Shown in pieces: positions 1 to 7,016 of a stretch of DNA of 15,827 nucleotides. Below the pieces are notes generated by a model, which was given only the letters and a program-made list of their open reading frames with translations, was not told the origin of the DNA and ran no database searches. The stretch comes from an uncultured Lachnospiraceae bacterium. GTDB taxonomy: Bacteria > Bacillota_A > Clostridia > Lachnospirales > Lachnospiraceae. Where the stretch lies: NCBI GenBank assembly GCA_947302185.1, contig CAMYVI010000028.1, positions 1 through 15,827 of the forward strand. Reading direction: 5' to 3'. Made by a program: the position numbers and the translations under genes. How positions within the stretch are numbered: the first letter of the stretch is position 1; every line of letters begins with the position of its first letter.

Positions 1-1812
1 ATCGAAGTGACCGATACGGGTATCGGGATGAGCAACGAAGAGATGGAAAGGGTATTTGAGCGTTTTTATCAGGCAGATTCCGGAAGGAGCAGGGCTGCAA
101 ACGGCCTGGGGCTCGGCCTGTCCATCGTGAACGGATTTACGAGAAGTCTGAACGGTTTCCTGAAGATAGACAGCGAGCCGCAAGTCGGAACTACGGTCCG
201 CGTCAGTATCCCGCAGAAAGTTGTCGGTAATGAATATTGTATGAGTATTCAGGATCCGGGCAGACTTAGTCTCGGAGCTTATCTGCATTTGGAAAAATAC
301 AATAATCCGCATGTCAGGGAATTCTACAATTCCATGGTCAAAGACCTGGTGCTGGGACTTAAAGTTAAGATGCTTCGTGCAGACAACATGGCAAATTTTA
401 AGAAACTGGCACAGGGAACCAATTTCACACATGTTTTTGTGGGTAAGCAGGAATATGAGGAAGACCCGGAATTCATGAATGAACTTGCGAAGACCGTGAT
501 GGTCGCCGTTGTCTGCGATTCTTCATTTGAAATACCCGAAAATTCCGGAATCAGGCTTATGAGGAAGCCGTTCTACTGTGTTCCGGTCATTTCATTTGTG
601 AATACGAATCGATCGGATCAGGAAGAAACGAAGGGAAGGCTGTACACCAGAGGCGTAAGGGCTCTCGTCGTTGATGATGAACATATGAATCTTCTTGTGG
701 CAAGGCAGATTTTTTCAGGGTATGGTATGGAAGTCAGCACGGTACCTTCCGGAGCGGAGGCAATCCGGTATGTCCGCAACCATGAGGTGGATCTTGTCTT
801 CATGGATCATATGATGCCCGGCATGGATGGGGTGGAAGCCATGAAACGCATTCGCGCCGTGTATGCCAAAGAGAAGAGGGAAGTTCCGATTGTTGCGCTC
901 ACGGCAAATACGGTCAGTACAGCCAATGAAATGTTCCTCAGGGAAGGGTTTGATGCATTCCTTGCAAAGCCCATCGTGATAACTGAGCTTGAGAGAGTAC
1001 TGAAAAAAGTGCTGCCGAAGTCACAAATCTCAGTGGAGTATCAAAATACCGAAGAGAGTGTAGCCGATAGGGCTTCCCTCAAAGAGACGGAAACTGTAAA
1101 TGTCAGCTCCGAAAAACGAGATACGGTATCGGAAAAAGATGTATCACGATATGAAGAAAATGCCGAGGCTGCGAAAACTCCGGGCAGTCCTGCATACAGC
1201 GCAGTCGGAGAAACATCCTGGGCAGAAAAACTTGCGCAGCTTCAATCGCTGGGTATCGATACCGGAACAGGGCTGTTATATTGTGCAAATGATGAGGGAT
1301 TTTATCAGGAACTTCTTCTGCAGTATGCTGAAGAGGCGCCGGGAAAAATCAGGAAAGCCGGGAAAAATTTCGACAATAAAGATTATAAGAACTATGAGAT
1401 TCTCGTGCATGCAGTTAAGAGTACTTCAAAAATGATCGGAGCCACCGGTCTTTCCGAAGCAGCCTACATACTCGAGAAAGCCGCAAAGGCGAAAGATGGG
1501 GAGACTATCCGTAAGGGTCACGGAAGTGCGATGGAAGAGTATAAGCGCATCGCGGACGGTATTTTGCTGATTTTCGGGAAGAAGGCAGGAGGAGATGAGA
1601 CAGACTCGGAAAATGAGATCCTGGAGTTTGTACCCGGAGAAGACTCAGATGGCGAGATCCTGGAGTTTGTACCCGGAGAAGAATCGGATGATGAAATCCC
1701 GGAGTTTGCCCCTGACGAGGAGTCAGATGACGAGAATGCGGAATTTGCCCGGGAGACGGAATCAGATGACGACTTTATGGAATTCTATCCGGAAGGAAGT
1801 GAGCATTCATGA
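1..1812 (+). CDS. Hybrid histidine kinase, C-terminal part (HATPase - pseudo-receiver - receiver - HPt - acidic tail); 5' end outside window
   Basis: Open from base 1 in frame, so the sensor and HisKA regions lie upstream of the window. Visible in order, numbering residues from base 1: the end of a HATPase_c domain (G1 box DTGIGM near residue 5, F box, G2 box GLGLGLSIV near 35-43); a segment at about 76-202 that keeps a KPF element but has no phosphoacceptor Asp; a good receiver at about 220-339 (DD at 225-226, phospho-Asp 269 in FMDHMMPGMDG, ALTA, AKP); a variable linker; an HPt domain at about 412-526 with His470 in HAVKS; and a repetitive acidic tail. In such proteins phosphate passes His to Asp to the HPt His and then to a separate receiver. 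The next gene overlaps by ATGA, which suggests translational coupling and a shared pathway. The input signal cannot be judged because the N-terminus is missing. Confidence 0.92.
   Translation: MEVTDTGIGMSNEEMERVFERFYQADSGRSRAANGLGLGLSIVNGFTRSLNGFLKIDSEPQVGTTVRVSIPQKVVGNEYCMSIQDPGRLSLGAYLHLEKYNNPHVREFYNSMVKDLVLGLKVKMLRADNMANFKKLAQGTNFTHVFVGKQEYEEDPEFMNELAKTVMVAVVCDSSFEIPENSGIRLMRKPFYCVPVISFVNTNRSDQEETKGRLYTRGVRALVVDDEHMNLLVARQIFSGYGMEVSTVPSGAEAIRYVRNHEVDLVFMDHMMPGMDGVEAMKRIRAVYAKEKREVPIVALTANTVSTANEMFLREGFDAFLAKPIVITELERVLKKVLPKSQISVEYQNTEESVADRASLKETETVNVSSEKRDTVSEKDVSRYEENAEAAKTPGSPAYSAVGETSWAEKLAQLQSLGIDTGTGLLYCANDEGFYQELLLQYAEEAPGKIRKAGKNFDNKDYKNYEILVHAVKSTSKMIGATGLSEAAYILEKAAKAKDGETIRKGHGSAMEEYKRIADGILLIFGKKAGGDETDSENEILEFVPGEDSDGEILEFVPGEESDDEIPEFAPDEESDDENAEFARETESDDDFMEFYPEGSEHS
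1615..1809 (+). repeat. Five in-frame 39-bp units encoding an acidic 13-residue repeat
   Basis: The kinase C-terminus consists of five consecutive 13-residue units (starts 1615, 1654, 1693, 1732, 1771) of the pattern E-I-L-E-F-V-P-G-E-x-S-D-D. Units 1 and 2 are nearly identical at the DNA level, while units 3-5 have drifted. The last unit ends exactly at the stop codon. Every unit keeps an E-F pair and most keep an S-D-D/G, so the tail is strongly negative with a regularly spaced Phe. This suggests recent tandem duplication within a selected low-complexity tail. Its function is unknown. Confidence 0.9.
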
Positions 1813-4550
1813 ACAAAATGATTGATTTTATTTTCCGCCAGAAGAAGAACCCGAACTGTGAAGCCCTGATAAAGGACGGCGTGTATGACGCTCTCCGGGT
1901 CTCTCTCATAGTTACTCCCCTATTTATTTTGTCGATCAGCATGACTTTCCTGATGTCCTTTTCCTGGGAGGAGAACTATGTAAAAATCGGACTTCGACAG
2001 AATTATCAATTTTTCTACGTGTGTGTTATAGTTTGTGAAATCCTTTATGGAATCCTGTTGCTGTATATCCGCAGGAAATACACAGAAAGGTTTCGCTTAC
2101 TGCCCCGCATCAATGTGTTCATGATGGTGATGCTGCTGTGGTATGTGCTGAACGTGACCAGACTGGATTATATCTCATACGGCAACAGAGTGAATCCTAC
2201 GCTTTTCATGATAGTATCGATGTGTATTCCTTTCACGCTTTATCTTGATGTCAGACTTTATCTTCTGATTACGATGATTTCGGATGTCATCATGATTCGT
2301 TTATATCTTTATGAAGGGATGTATGAGGCATATAACAAAAGCAATCTCGGTGATTTCTACTTTTTCCTGGGAACTCAGCTTCTTCTGGGAGTAATTGTCT
2401 ATTATTATAAATACTCGGCCAAACAGAATCTTCTTGAACAGGAAGCTCAGAAGGAAGAGATTCGAAAACTCAGCCAGGCACAGAACCGCTTCTTTTCCAA
2501 TATGAGCCATGAAATACGGACGCCGATCAATACGATAATCGGTCTGAATGAGATGATCCTTCGGCAGAATGCCTCTCCGGAAATAAATGAGGATGCAGAA
2601 AATATTCAGGCAGCGAGTAAAATGCTGCTCCATCTGATCAACGACATTCTGGATATGTCAAAATTTGAAACAGGTCAGATGGAACTCACGCTGACTCCCT
2701 ACCGCACCGGCGACATGCTTTCCGATATAGTGGGGATGCTATGGGTTCGTGCGAAGGAGAAGAACCTTGAGTTCTCTGTGGATGTGTCACCGGACCTTCC
2801 GTCGGAATTGCTTGGAGACGACATGAGGATCAAACAGGTCCTGATTAATGTTCTGAATAACGCAATAAAATATACGAGCGAGGGCTCTGTACGCCTTCAG
2901 ATCCAGTGTGAGAGAGATAATGCCGGAGTAGCTATAGTCTCTTACTCCATAAGCGATACAGGTATGGGAATCAAAACGGAGAGCATCCCGTATCTGTTTA
3001 CAGCGTTTAAGCGCGTGGATATGGAAAAGAATAAATACATCGAGGGAACCGGGCTGGGACTTTCCATCGTCAAACAATTTGTCGATCTTATGGGCGGTAA
3101 GATCACGGTAAACAGCGTGTATACGAAGGGATCTACTTTCATAATCGAGATTCCTCAGAAAATAATATCGGATGTACCGGTGGGCGAGTTTGATGTACTG
3201 AACAGAAAGAGAGCTCAGGAGGAGTATATTTATGTGCAGTCTTTTGAGGCTCCGGATGCGAAAGTGCTCGTGGTGGACGATACGGCAGCCAATCTGATGG
3301 TAGTGTCGAAGCTCCTCAGGGATACGAAGGTCAACTTGGAACTGGTCTCCTCCGGAACTGAGGCCTTGAATAAAACGCTGGAAAAATATTACCATGTCAT
3401 CCTGATGGATCACAAGATGCCGGGTATGGACGGAATTGAGTGCATGCACGCTATACGGACGCAGGTCGGAGGAAGATGTCAGGAGTCAAAAATCATAGCT
3501 TTAACGGCAAATGCCGGAAGCGACACGAAAGAAATGTATTTCAGGGAAGGTTTCGATGGCTATCTGATGAAACCCGTAACGGGCGAGGAACTTGAAAATA
3601 CAGTTTATCATGCTCTTCCGAAAGATATAGTCACGGTAACCGGCACAGCGCAGGAATTGGAGGAGGAGAGTACTTCATGGGTAAGAGAGCATAAGAAGAA
3701 AAAGCGAATCAAAGTGACGACTGACAGTGTCGCGGATATTCCGGCTGCTTTCCTTGAACAATATGATATTGCCCAGATCCCGCATATGGTGAAGACAGGA
3801 TACGGGCTTTTCAAAGACGGACTGGAAATCGAGACCGCCGGTCTTATATCCTATATGGAGGAGTCCGGGGCAGTCGTGGAAGCGCTCTCCCCTTCAGTGG
3901 AAGATTACAGTAATTTCTTTTCAAAGCAGCTTGACGAGGCTAATAACATCATTCACGTATCCATTTCCGGTCAAATCGTCAACACCGGTTATCCGGCGGC
4001 TAAAAAAGCCGCGGCTGATTTCGGAAATGTTACGGTTATCGATTCCGGTCATTTGTCGAGCGGCCTTGGAATGATGGCTGTTGAGGCAGTCCGTATGGCG
4101 GACGAGGGAAAGGATGTTGAGAGCATTTCTGCAAGAATGGAAGAAATGAAAAGACATGTGCACACAAGCTTTATTGTGGATACTCTTGATTTCCTGGTCA
4201 GGCAGAAGCATGTCTCCGAGCGGGGCGGATATCTGGCGGACGCATTCATGGCCCATCCGGTGCTTGTCCTGAAAAAGGGGAGAATGGTTCTCAGCAGATT
4301 CTATTTCGGTTCCAGGGAACATGCATGGAGGAGATATATAGCTTCCGCCTTCCGGGTACCCGGCAAGATTGATCGCCGTTTAGTTTTCATTACTTACGCC
4401 GGAATGACGACGAAAGAACTGGAAAAGGTCAGGGAGATGATTGAAGGAAAAATCAAATTTGATGAGATATATATTCAGAAGGCATCTCCCGCAATAGCGG
4501 CAAGCTGCGGGCCGGGCACATTCGGACTGCTGTTTTTCACCGAATATTGA
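1809..4550 (+). CDS. Membrane hybrid histidine kinase with C-terminal DegV (fatty-acid-binding) domain
   Basis: A 913-residue protein. The start ATG overlaps the previous stop (ATGA), with a GGAAGGAAG ribosome binding site just upstream. About six hydrophobic segments (roughly residues 31-50, 66-86, 101-116, 131-148, 149-165, 185-200) form a membrane sensor, followed by a short coiled linker. HisKA carries His234 in SHEIRTP. HATPase_c follows (N box about 345-355, DTGMGI 383-388, GTGLGLSI 413-420). The receiver is at about 484-605 (DD 490-491, phospho-Asp534, ALTA 564-567, Lys588). A basic KKKK linker leads to a full DegV/EDD domain at about 632-913 (TTDS near 637-640, DSGHLSSGLG near 745, GPG 901-903). 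Free-standing DegV/FakB proteins bind fatty acids. Here the domain probably gives lipid input or modulates output; that is inference. There is no HPt domain, so the upstream partner may supply it. Confidence 0.95.
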   Translation: MNKMIDFIFRQKKNPNCEALIKDGVYDALRVSLIVTPLFILSISMTFLMSFSWEENYVKIGLRQNYQFFYVCVIVCEILYGILLLYIRRKYTERFRLLPRINVFMMVMLLWYVLNVTRLDYISYGNRVNPTLFMIVSMCIPFTLYLDVRLYLLITMISDVIMIRLYLYEGMYEAYNKSNLGDFYFFLGTQLLLGVIVYYYKYSAKQNLLEQEAQKEEIRKLSQAQNRFFSNMSHEIRTPINTIIGLNEMILRQNASPEINEDAENIQAASKMLLHLINDILDMSKFETGQMELTLTPYRTGDMLSDIVGMLWVRAKEKNLEFSVDVSPDLPSELLGDDMRIKQVLINVLNNAIKYTSEGSVRLQIQCERDNAGVAIVSYSISDTGMGIKTESIPYLFTAFKRVDMEKNKYIEGTGLGLSIVKQFVDLMGGKITVNSVYTKGSTFIIEIPQKIISDVPVGEFDVLNRKRAQEEYIYVQSFEAPDAKVLVVDDTAANLMVVSKLLRDTKVNLELVSSGTEALNKTLEKYYHVILMDHKMPGMDGIECMHAIRTQVGGRCQESKIIALTANAGSDTKEMYFREGFDGYLMKPVTGEELENTVYHALPKDIVTVTGTAQELEEESTSWVREHKKKKRIKVTTDSVADIPAAFLEQYDIAQIPHMVKTGYGLFKDGLEIETAGLISYMEESGAVVEALSPSVEDYSNFFSKQLDEANNIIHVSISGQIVNTGYPAAKKAAADFGNVTVIDSGHLSSGLGMMAVEAVRMADEGKDVESISARMEEMKRHVHTSFIVDTLDFLVRQKHVSERGGYLADAFMAHPVLVLKKGRMVLSRFYFGSREHAWRRYIASAFRVPGKIDRRLVFITYAGMTTKELEKVREMIEGKIKFDEIYIQKASPAIAASCGPGTFGLLFFTEY

Positions 4551-4563
4551 ACAGCATGAGTCA

Positions 4564-4586
4564 TGCTTCGGAATCATTCCGAAGCA
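4564..4586. repeat. Odd palindrome, 11-bp arms around a single C
   Basis: TGCTTCGGAAT, a central C at 4575, then the perfect reverse complement of the first arm. It lies 13 nt after the DegV-kinase stop codon. As RNA it would be a strong hairpin, but no T-tract follows, so it is not a standard intrinsic terminator. It might stabilise the mRNA 3' end or act as a protein site. It has the same geometry as the palindrome at the right end of the window. Confidence 0.85.
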
Positions 4587-4599
4587 GACTTGCGTCGAT

Positions 4600-4623
4600 T
4601 CAAGAACGCCTCGGCGTTCTTGA
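4600..4623. repeat. Inverted repeat, 11-bp arms, 2-nt spacer
   Basis: TCAAGAACGCC at 4600-4610 pairs perfectly with GGCGTTCTTGA at 4613-4623 across a TC spacer. It is the second of four adjacent inverted repeats after the DegV-kinase gene. No T-run follows. Confidence 0.85.
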
Positions 4624-4626
4624 CGC

Positions 4627-4665
4627 GACATGCGCGGCGCGTAAGCGCCTTCCACTGCGCATGTC
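4627..4665. repeat. Nested inverted repeat (9-bp outer stem, 5-bp inner stem)
   Basis: GACATGCGC at 4627-4635 pairs with GCGCATGTC at 4657-4665. Inside, GGCGC and GCGCC (4636-4640 and 4645-4649) form a second stem with a GTAA loop, a GNRA-type tetraloop. Seven unpaired bases follow the inner stem on its 3' side. This looks like a folded RNA or a cruciform-prone element. Confidence 0.8.
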
Positions 4666-4683
4666 TGCGATCCGCCGGAGGCG

Positions 4684-4784
4684 TTTATTCTTCATCGCGA
4701 GATTGTACTCACGATGAAGACGAATGTCATCATGCGCGCGTATCTCACGACTGAAGTCACGAGTATTGCGCGATGAAGAATAAA
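4684..4784. repeat. Long inverted repeat, 16-bp perfect arms, with a competing inner partner
   Basis: TTTATTCTTCATCGCG at 4684-4699 is the exact reverse complement of 4769-4784. The inner part of the left arm (4690-4701) can instead pair, with one mismatch, to CTCACGATGAAG at 4708-4719 across a 6-nt loop. A near-copy of that partner sits at 4744-4756 (CTCACGACTGAAG). The two pairings exclude each other, as in an attenuator, and a small gene starts 33 nt downstream. A short mobile inverted-repeat element is an alternative, but no clear target duplication was seen. Confidence 0.75.
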
Positions 4785-4816
4785 TCATATGATAATGAGA
4801 AAGAGAGATGTGAAAT

Positions 4817-5050
4817 ATGAAGAGCTATCTGATAAAAGACACAACGAGAGAAGAAAGAGAACAGATTGTTGCCGAATCTATCGGAAATGTTAACGGGTCC
4901 TGCGACGGATGTGCTTCCGGCCTGATAGATATGTATCAGGATTATGTTGACGGGATTAAAGAACTGAGAGAAATCAATATGGAGTTCCGCGCGAACTATG
5001 TATCGGGCGATGAAGGACCGATAAAAGAAAAATGCGGCTTTTCCATGTGA
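4817..5050 (+). CDS. Small CxxC protein of unknown function
   Basis: A 77-residue protein starting at an ATG with a GAGAG ribosome binding site 9 nt upstream. It is charged and mostly helical in character, with no signal peptide or membrane segment. A C-D-G-C motif at residues 30-33 and a later Cys near the C-terminus (residue 74) could bind a metal or be redox-active. The central M-Y-Q-D-Y-V-D-G-I-K-E-L-R-E-I segment reads like a conserved helix. I do not recognise a named family, although it has the look of short conserved hypothetical proteins in Clostridia. It follows the block of inverted repeats and converges with the helicase gene on the other strand. Confidence 0.75.
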   Translation: MKSYLIKDTTREEREQIVAESIGNVNGSCDGCASGLIDMYQDYVDGIKELREINMEFRANYVSGDEGPIKEKCGFSM

Positions 5051-5103
5051 AAAACACCGGCAGCAAGACCACCTGCAGTAAGGACAAAAAAGTACCTGAT
5101 AGA

Positions 5104-6672
5104 TTATTGCTTTAATCGGTTATTCTTGATTTTTATAAGAATCTCGAAAACTTCCGGATTATCCAGCACGACGAGGCACAGCCTGCTTCTCGCTCTGGTA
5201 ATATTCTGGTAGAAGAGTCTCATGAAGAGGTAATCCGGATCGGGTTGATTTCTTCCTGAGAGCTCACCGAATTCATTATAATAAAAGTTGGAATCCATGA
5301 CGACGATAACTTCATCGAACTCCTGACCGATGACCTCGCGGGAACTCGCTGCATTTGTGTATGACGCCGGACCGGAATGAAATTGTGAAAGATTCTCGGA
5401 GCTGACTTTGTTTTGAAGTACTGACTCACTGCTCATAAAGCCTGTTTCGCCCTCGCTGCCCGCAGCATGGACCGGAAACAGAGTTATGAGCTGATACCCT
5501 TTTGACACGAATAAGTCGAGAATAAGCTCCGCTTCGCGGTTGTTATTTGCGCAGAGCACATCCACCTCTTCATACAGCATCTTACGCTTCGGGCGGTCGT
5601 ACAGGCGAAGCATGTTCCGGATGAATGAGTTGATCTTGTTATTTGTTCTGACCCTGTTTTTGAGTCTGTACTCTTCAAAGCCATCGATCGCGTTGAGCCG
5701 CTCCGGGTTATTACGGCGGATTTCCGACTTCGAGAGCGCCTGAGAAAAATCATATGCGAAAATACATCTCTTGGATTCCTTTTCGGCTACTTCAAGGATG
5801 TCACTGAGAACAGATGCATACAGCCGTTGGGTCTCATCCACACAGATGACTTCATACTTTGAGAGTATCTGCCTGTCGACTGCCCTTGCCGGGAGCAAAT
5901 CTATCGTGTCCGAATGCTCCATGAGATACTGGTGTCCGTCCGACAGCATACCGCTGTGAACGATACAGGTTTTACTGGTCTTGCCGTATGAATAGGCGAT
6001 ATCATAAAGCAGCAGAGTTTTCCCCGTACCGGAAGCCCCCTTGATGCCGAAAAGGCGTCTTGCCGGTTCAGCTTCCATAATTGCCTTTCTTATAGATGTC
6101 TGCTGGTTATTCAAAAAATATTCTTTTTCAAGAAATCTGTCAGGTGTGTTGATTGGAGAGACGAGGTAAAAACAGGGATCAAAGAACTGTTCGATTCCGC
6201 TCTCACAGTAATCCTTACCGATTTTGCTGATTATCTCGTTAAAGGAGCTGTCTTTAAGCCCGTTTTCATATGTGAATACCCGCACGGATTCACAGTCCCG
6301 GACCAGCGTGAAGCTGTGGATCTCTTTGTCCAAATGCCCCAGATAGTATCTATTTTGATATAGCTGTTTTTCTACTCTCCAAAGCTCCACCGGCTGGCTT
6401 TTCAGCTCAATGTTGATGATGGCGTCACCGCTGATTCTGAGCAGGTCGAATTCCTTTCCGATCTGCGGGATTGTAAAAGAGTAGAACCAGCCGTCATAGG
6501 CGTGAGAAGGCGCACCGCAGAAGAAGAATTGATCGACGATGCCTTTGATCATCTCGATCTCTTCGGTTCTGCATTTGATAGATTTTTCGCGTCCGGACAA
6601 AGCGTATTCATAATCGCTCAGAATTTCAGGAGCGACCTGTCTTGTCAGTAAGTAAAGATTTATTGCTTTCAT
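5104..6672 (-). CDS. NERD-like nuclease / SF1 (DUF2075-type) helicase fusion
   Basis: A 522-residue protein from the chosen ATG at 6672 (MKAINLYLL). A GTG at 6726 would add 18 residues and also has an AGGA site upstream, so the start is not settled. N-terminal half: E-F-D-L-L followed by I-N-I-E-L-K (Asp76, Glu89, Lys91), the PD-(D/E)xK pattern of NERD-type nucleases. C-terminal half: Walker A GASGTGKT (212-219), Walker B VICVDE (275-280), F-A-Y-D-F-S-Q, R-V-R-T-N-N, the motif V-like G-Q-E-F-D-E-V-I-V-V (449-458) and the motif VI-like N-I-T-R-A-R-S-R (490-497). This is an ATP-driven nucleic-acid helicase with a probable nuclease, cytoplasmic. Such fusions occur in DNA repair and phage defence; the role here is inferred. 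It is a single gene with its own promoter, between unrelated neighbours on the opposite strand. Confidence 0.85.
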   Translation of the reverse strand: MKAINLYLLTRQVAPEILSDYEYALSGREKSIKCRTEEIEMIKGIVDQFFFCGAPSHAYDGWFYSFTIPQIGKEFDLLRISGDAIINIELKSQPVELWRVEKQLYQNRYYLGHLDKEIHSFTLVRDCESVRVFTYENGLKDSSFNEIISKIGKDYCESGIEQFFDPCFYLVSPINTPDRFLEKEYFLNNQQTSIRKAIMEAEPARRLFGIKGASGTGKTLLLYDIAYSYGKTSKTCIVHSGMLSDGHQYLMEHSDTIDLLPARAVDRQILSKYEVICVDETQRLYASVLSDILEVAEKESKRCIFAYDFSQALSKSEIRRNNPERLNAIDGFEEYRLKNRVRTNNKINSFIRNMLRLYDRPKRKMLYEEVDVLCANNNREAELILDLFVSKGYQLITLFPVHAAGSEGETGFMSSESVLQNKVSSENLSQFHSGPASYTNAASSREVIGQEFDEVIVVMDSNFYYNEFGELSGRNQPDPDYLFMRLFYQNITRARSRLCLVVLDNPEVFEILIKIKNNRLKQ

Positions 6673-6754
6673 AGTATAAGAATCCTGTGTTACAGCGTGC
6701 TTGATCTTATGAGCCGTGCAGTGCACGATATATCCTACATGGCAGGAGAGCCGT

Positions 6755-6782
6755 TCATGATTTCTTTTATTATATCATGATT
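6755..6782. repeat. Two TCATGATT copies flanking the helicase -10 element
   Basis: TCATGATT occurs at 6755-6762 and 6775-6782, exactly 20 bp apart, close to two helical turns. The copies bracket the -10 element and the predicted start point. Each contains the palindrome TCATGA. The arrangement fits a repressor operator, which is inferred. Confidence 0.5.
6769..6777 (-). promoter_or_regulatory. Extended -10 promoter of the helicase gene
   Basis: Read on the minus strand, TGATATAAT is a perfect extended -10 (TGnTATAAT). No good -35 lies 16-18 bp upstream, as is common for extended -10 promoters. Transcription would start near 6762, giving a leader of about 36 nt to the GTG or about 90 nt to the ATG. 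Confidence 0.6.
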
Positions 6783-7001
6783 ACAGGATTGTGGGAGTGT
6801 GTAAGCACGTAACAATCCGTAAACTGCTTTTGGCGTCTTAATCATAGCATATTTACAATCGCAAAGGCACATGCTTGAAAATGCACTACCGTTAGTGTAT
6901 ATTTATCTCTGATACTGAGTTCTCGTGACGTATATCTGAGACGATTTCTAAAAATAACCTGAAAGAGAACTTGAAACTATAGTACCCGTAATACCCGGAA
7001 A

Positions 7002-7010
7002 TGGTATGAT
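7002..7010 (+). promoter_or_regulatory. Extended -10 promoter of uppP, placing +1 at the start codon
   Basis: TGGTATGAT fits TGnTATAAT with one mismatch. The -10 hexamer ends at 7010, so normal spacing puts +1 at 7017, the A of the uppP ATG. No convincing -35 lies 16-18 bp upstream. No purine-rich ribosome binding site stands before the ATG, which agrees with a leaderless transcript. Confidence 0.5.
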
Positions 7011-7016
7011 AGAGCT

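Larger units (their letters stand above)
6673..7016. other. Divergent intergenic region between helicase and uppP
   Basis: An AT-rich divergent control region. It holds the minus-strand promoter of the helicase gene and its flanking repeats (6755-6782), a small palindrome CGTGCA-G-TGCACG at 6715-6727 over the alternative GTG start, an imperfect palindrome TGCACTA/TAGTGTA at 6882-6899, and the uppP -10 element at 7002-7010. No further gene is evident. Confidence 0.6.

Noticed and set aside
2787..3449. Long minus-strand open frame (220 codons) inside the DegV-kinase gene
   Set aside because: It is antisense to the well-conserved HATPase and receiver coding sequence, its translation shows no recognisable motif, and it is a frame shadow.
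3661..3694. Strong AGGAGGAG followed by an ATG at 3677, just before the DegV domain, suggesting a separate DegV start
   Set aside because: That ATG is out of frame with the DegV coding sequence and reaches a stop after five codons. The main frame reads straight through, so it is most likely a chance match or a relic.
4564..4623. Hairpins after the DegV-kinase gene as intrinsic terminators
   Set aside because: Neither stem is followed by a T-tract, so standard intrinsic termination is not supported.
4684..4784. A MITE with terminal inverted repeats
   Set aside because: The 16-bp arms fit, but no flanking target-site duplication was found and no second copy exists in the window.
4563..4788. 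Short open frames on both strands across the inverted-repeat block
   Set aside because: They run through palindromic arms, have arginine- and cysteine-rich shadow composition, and lack ribosome binding sites.
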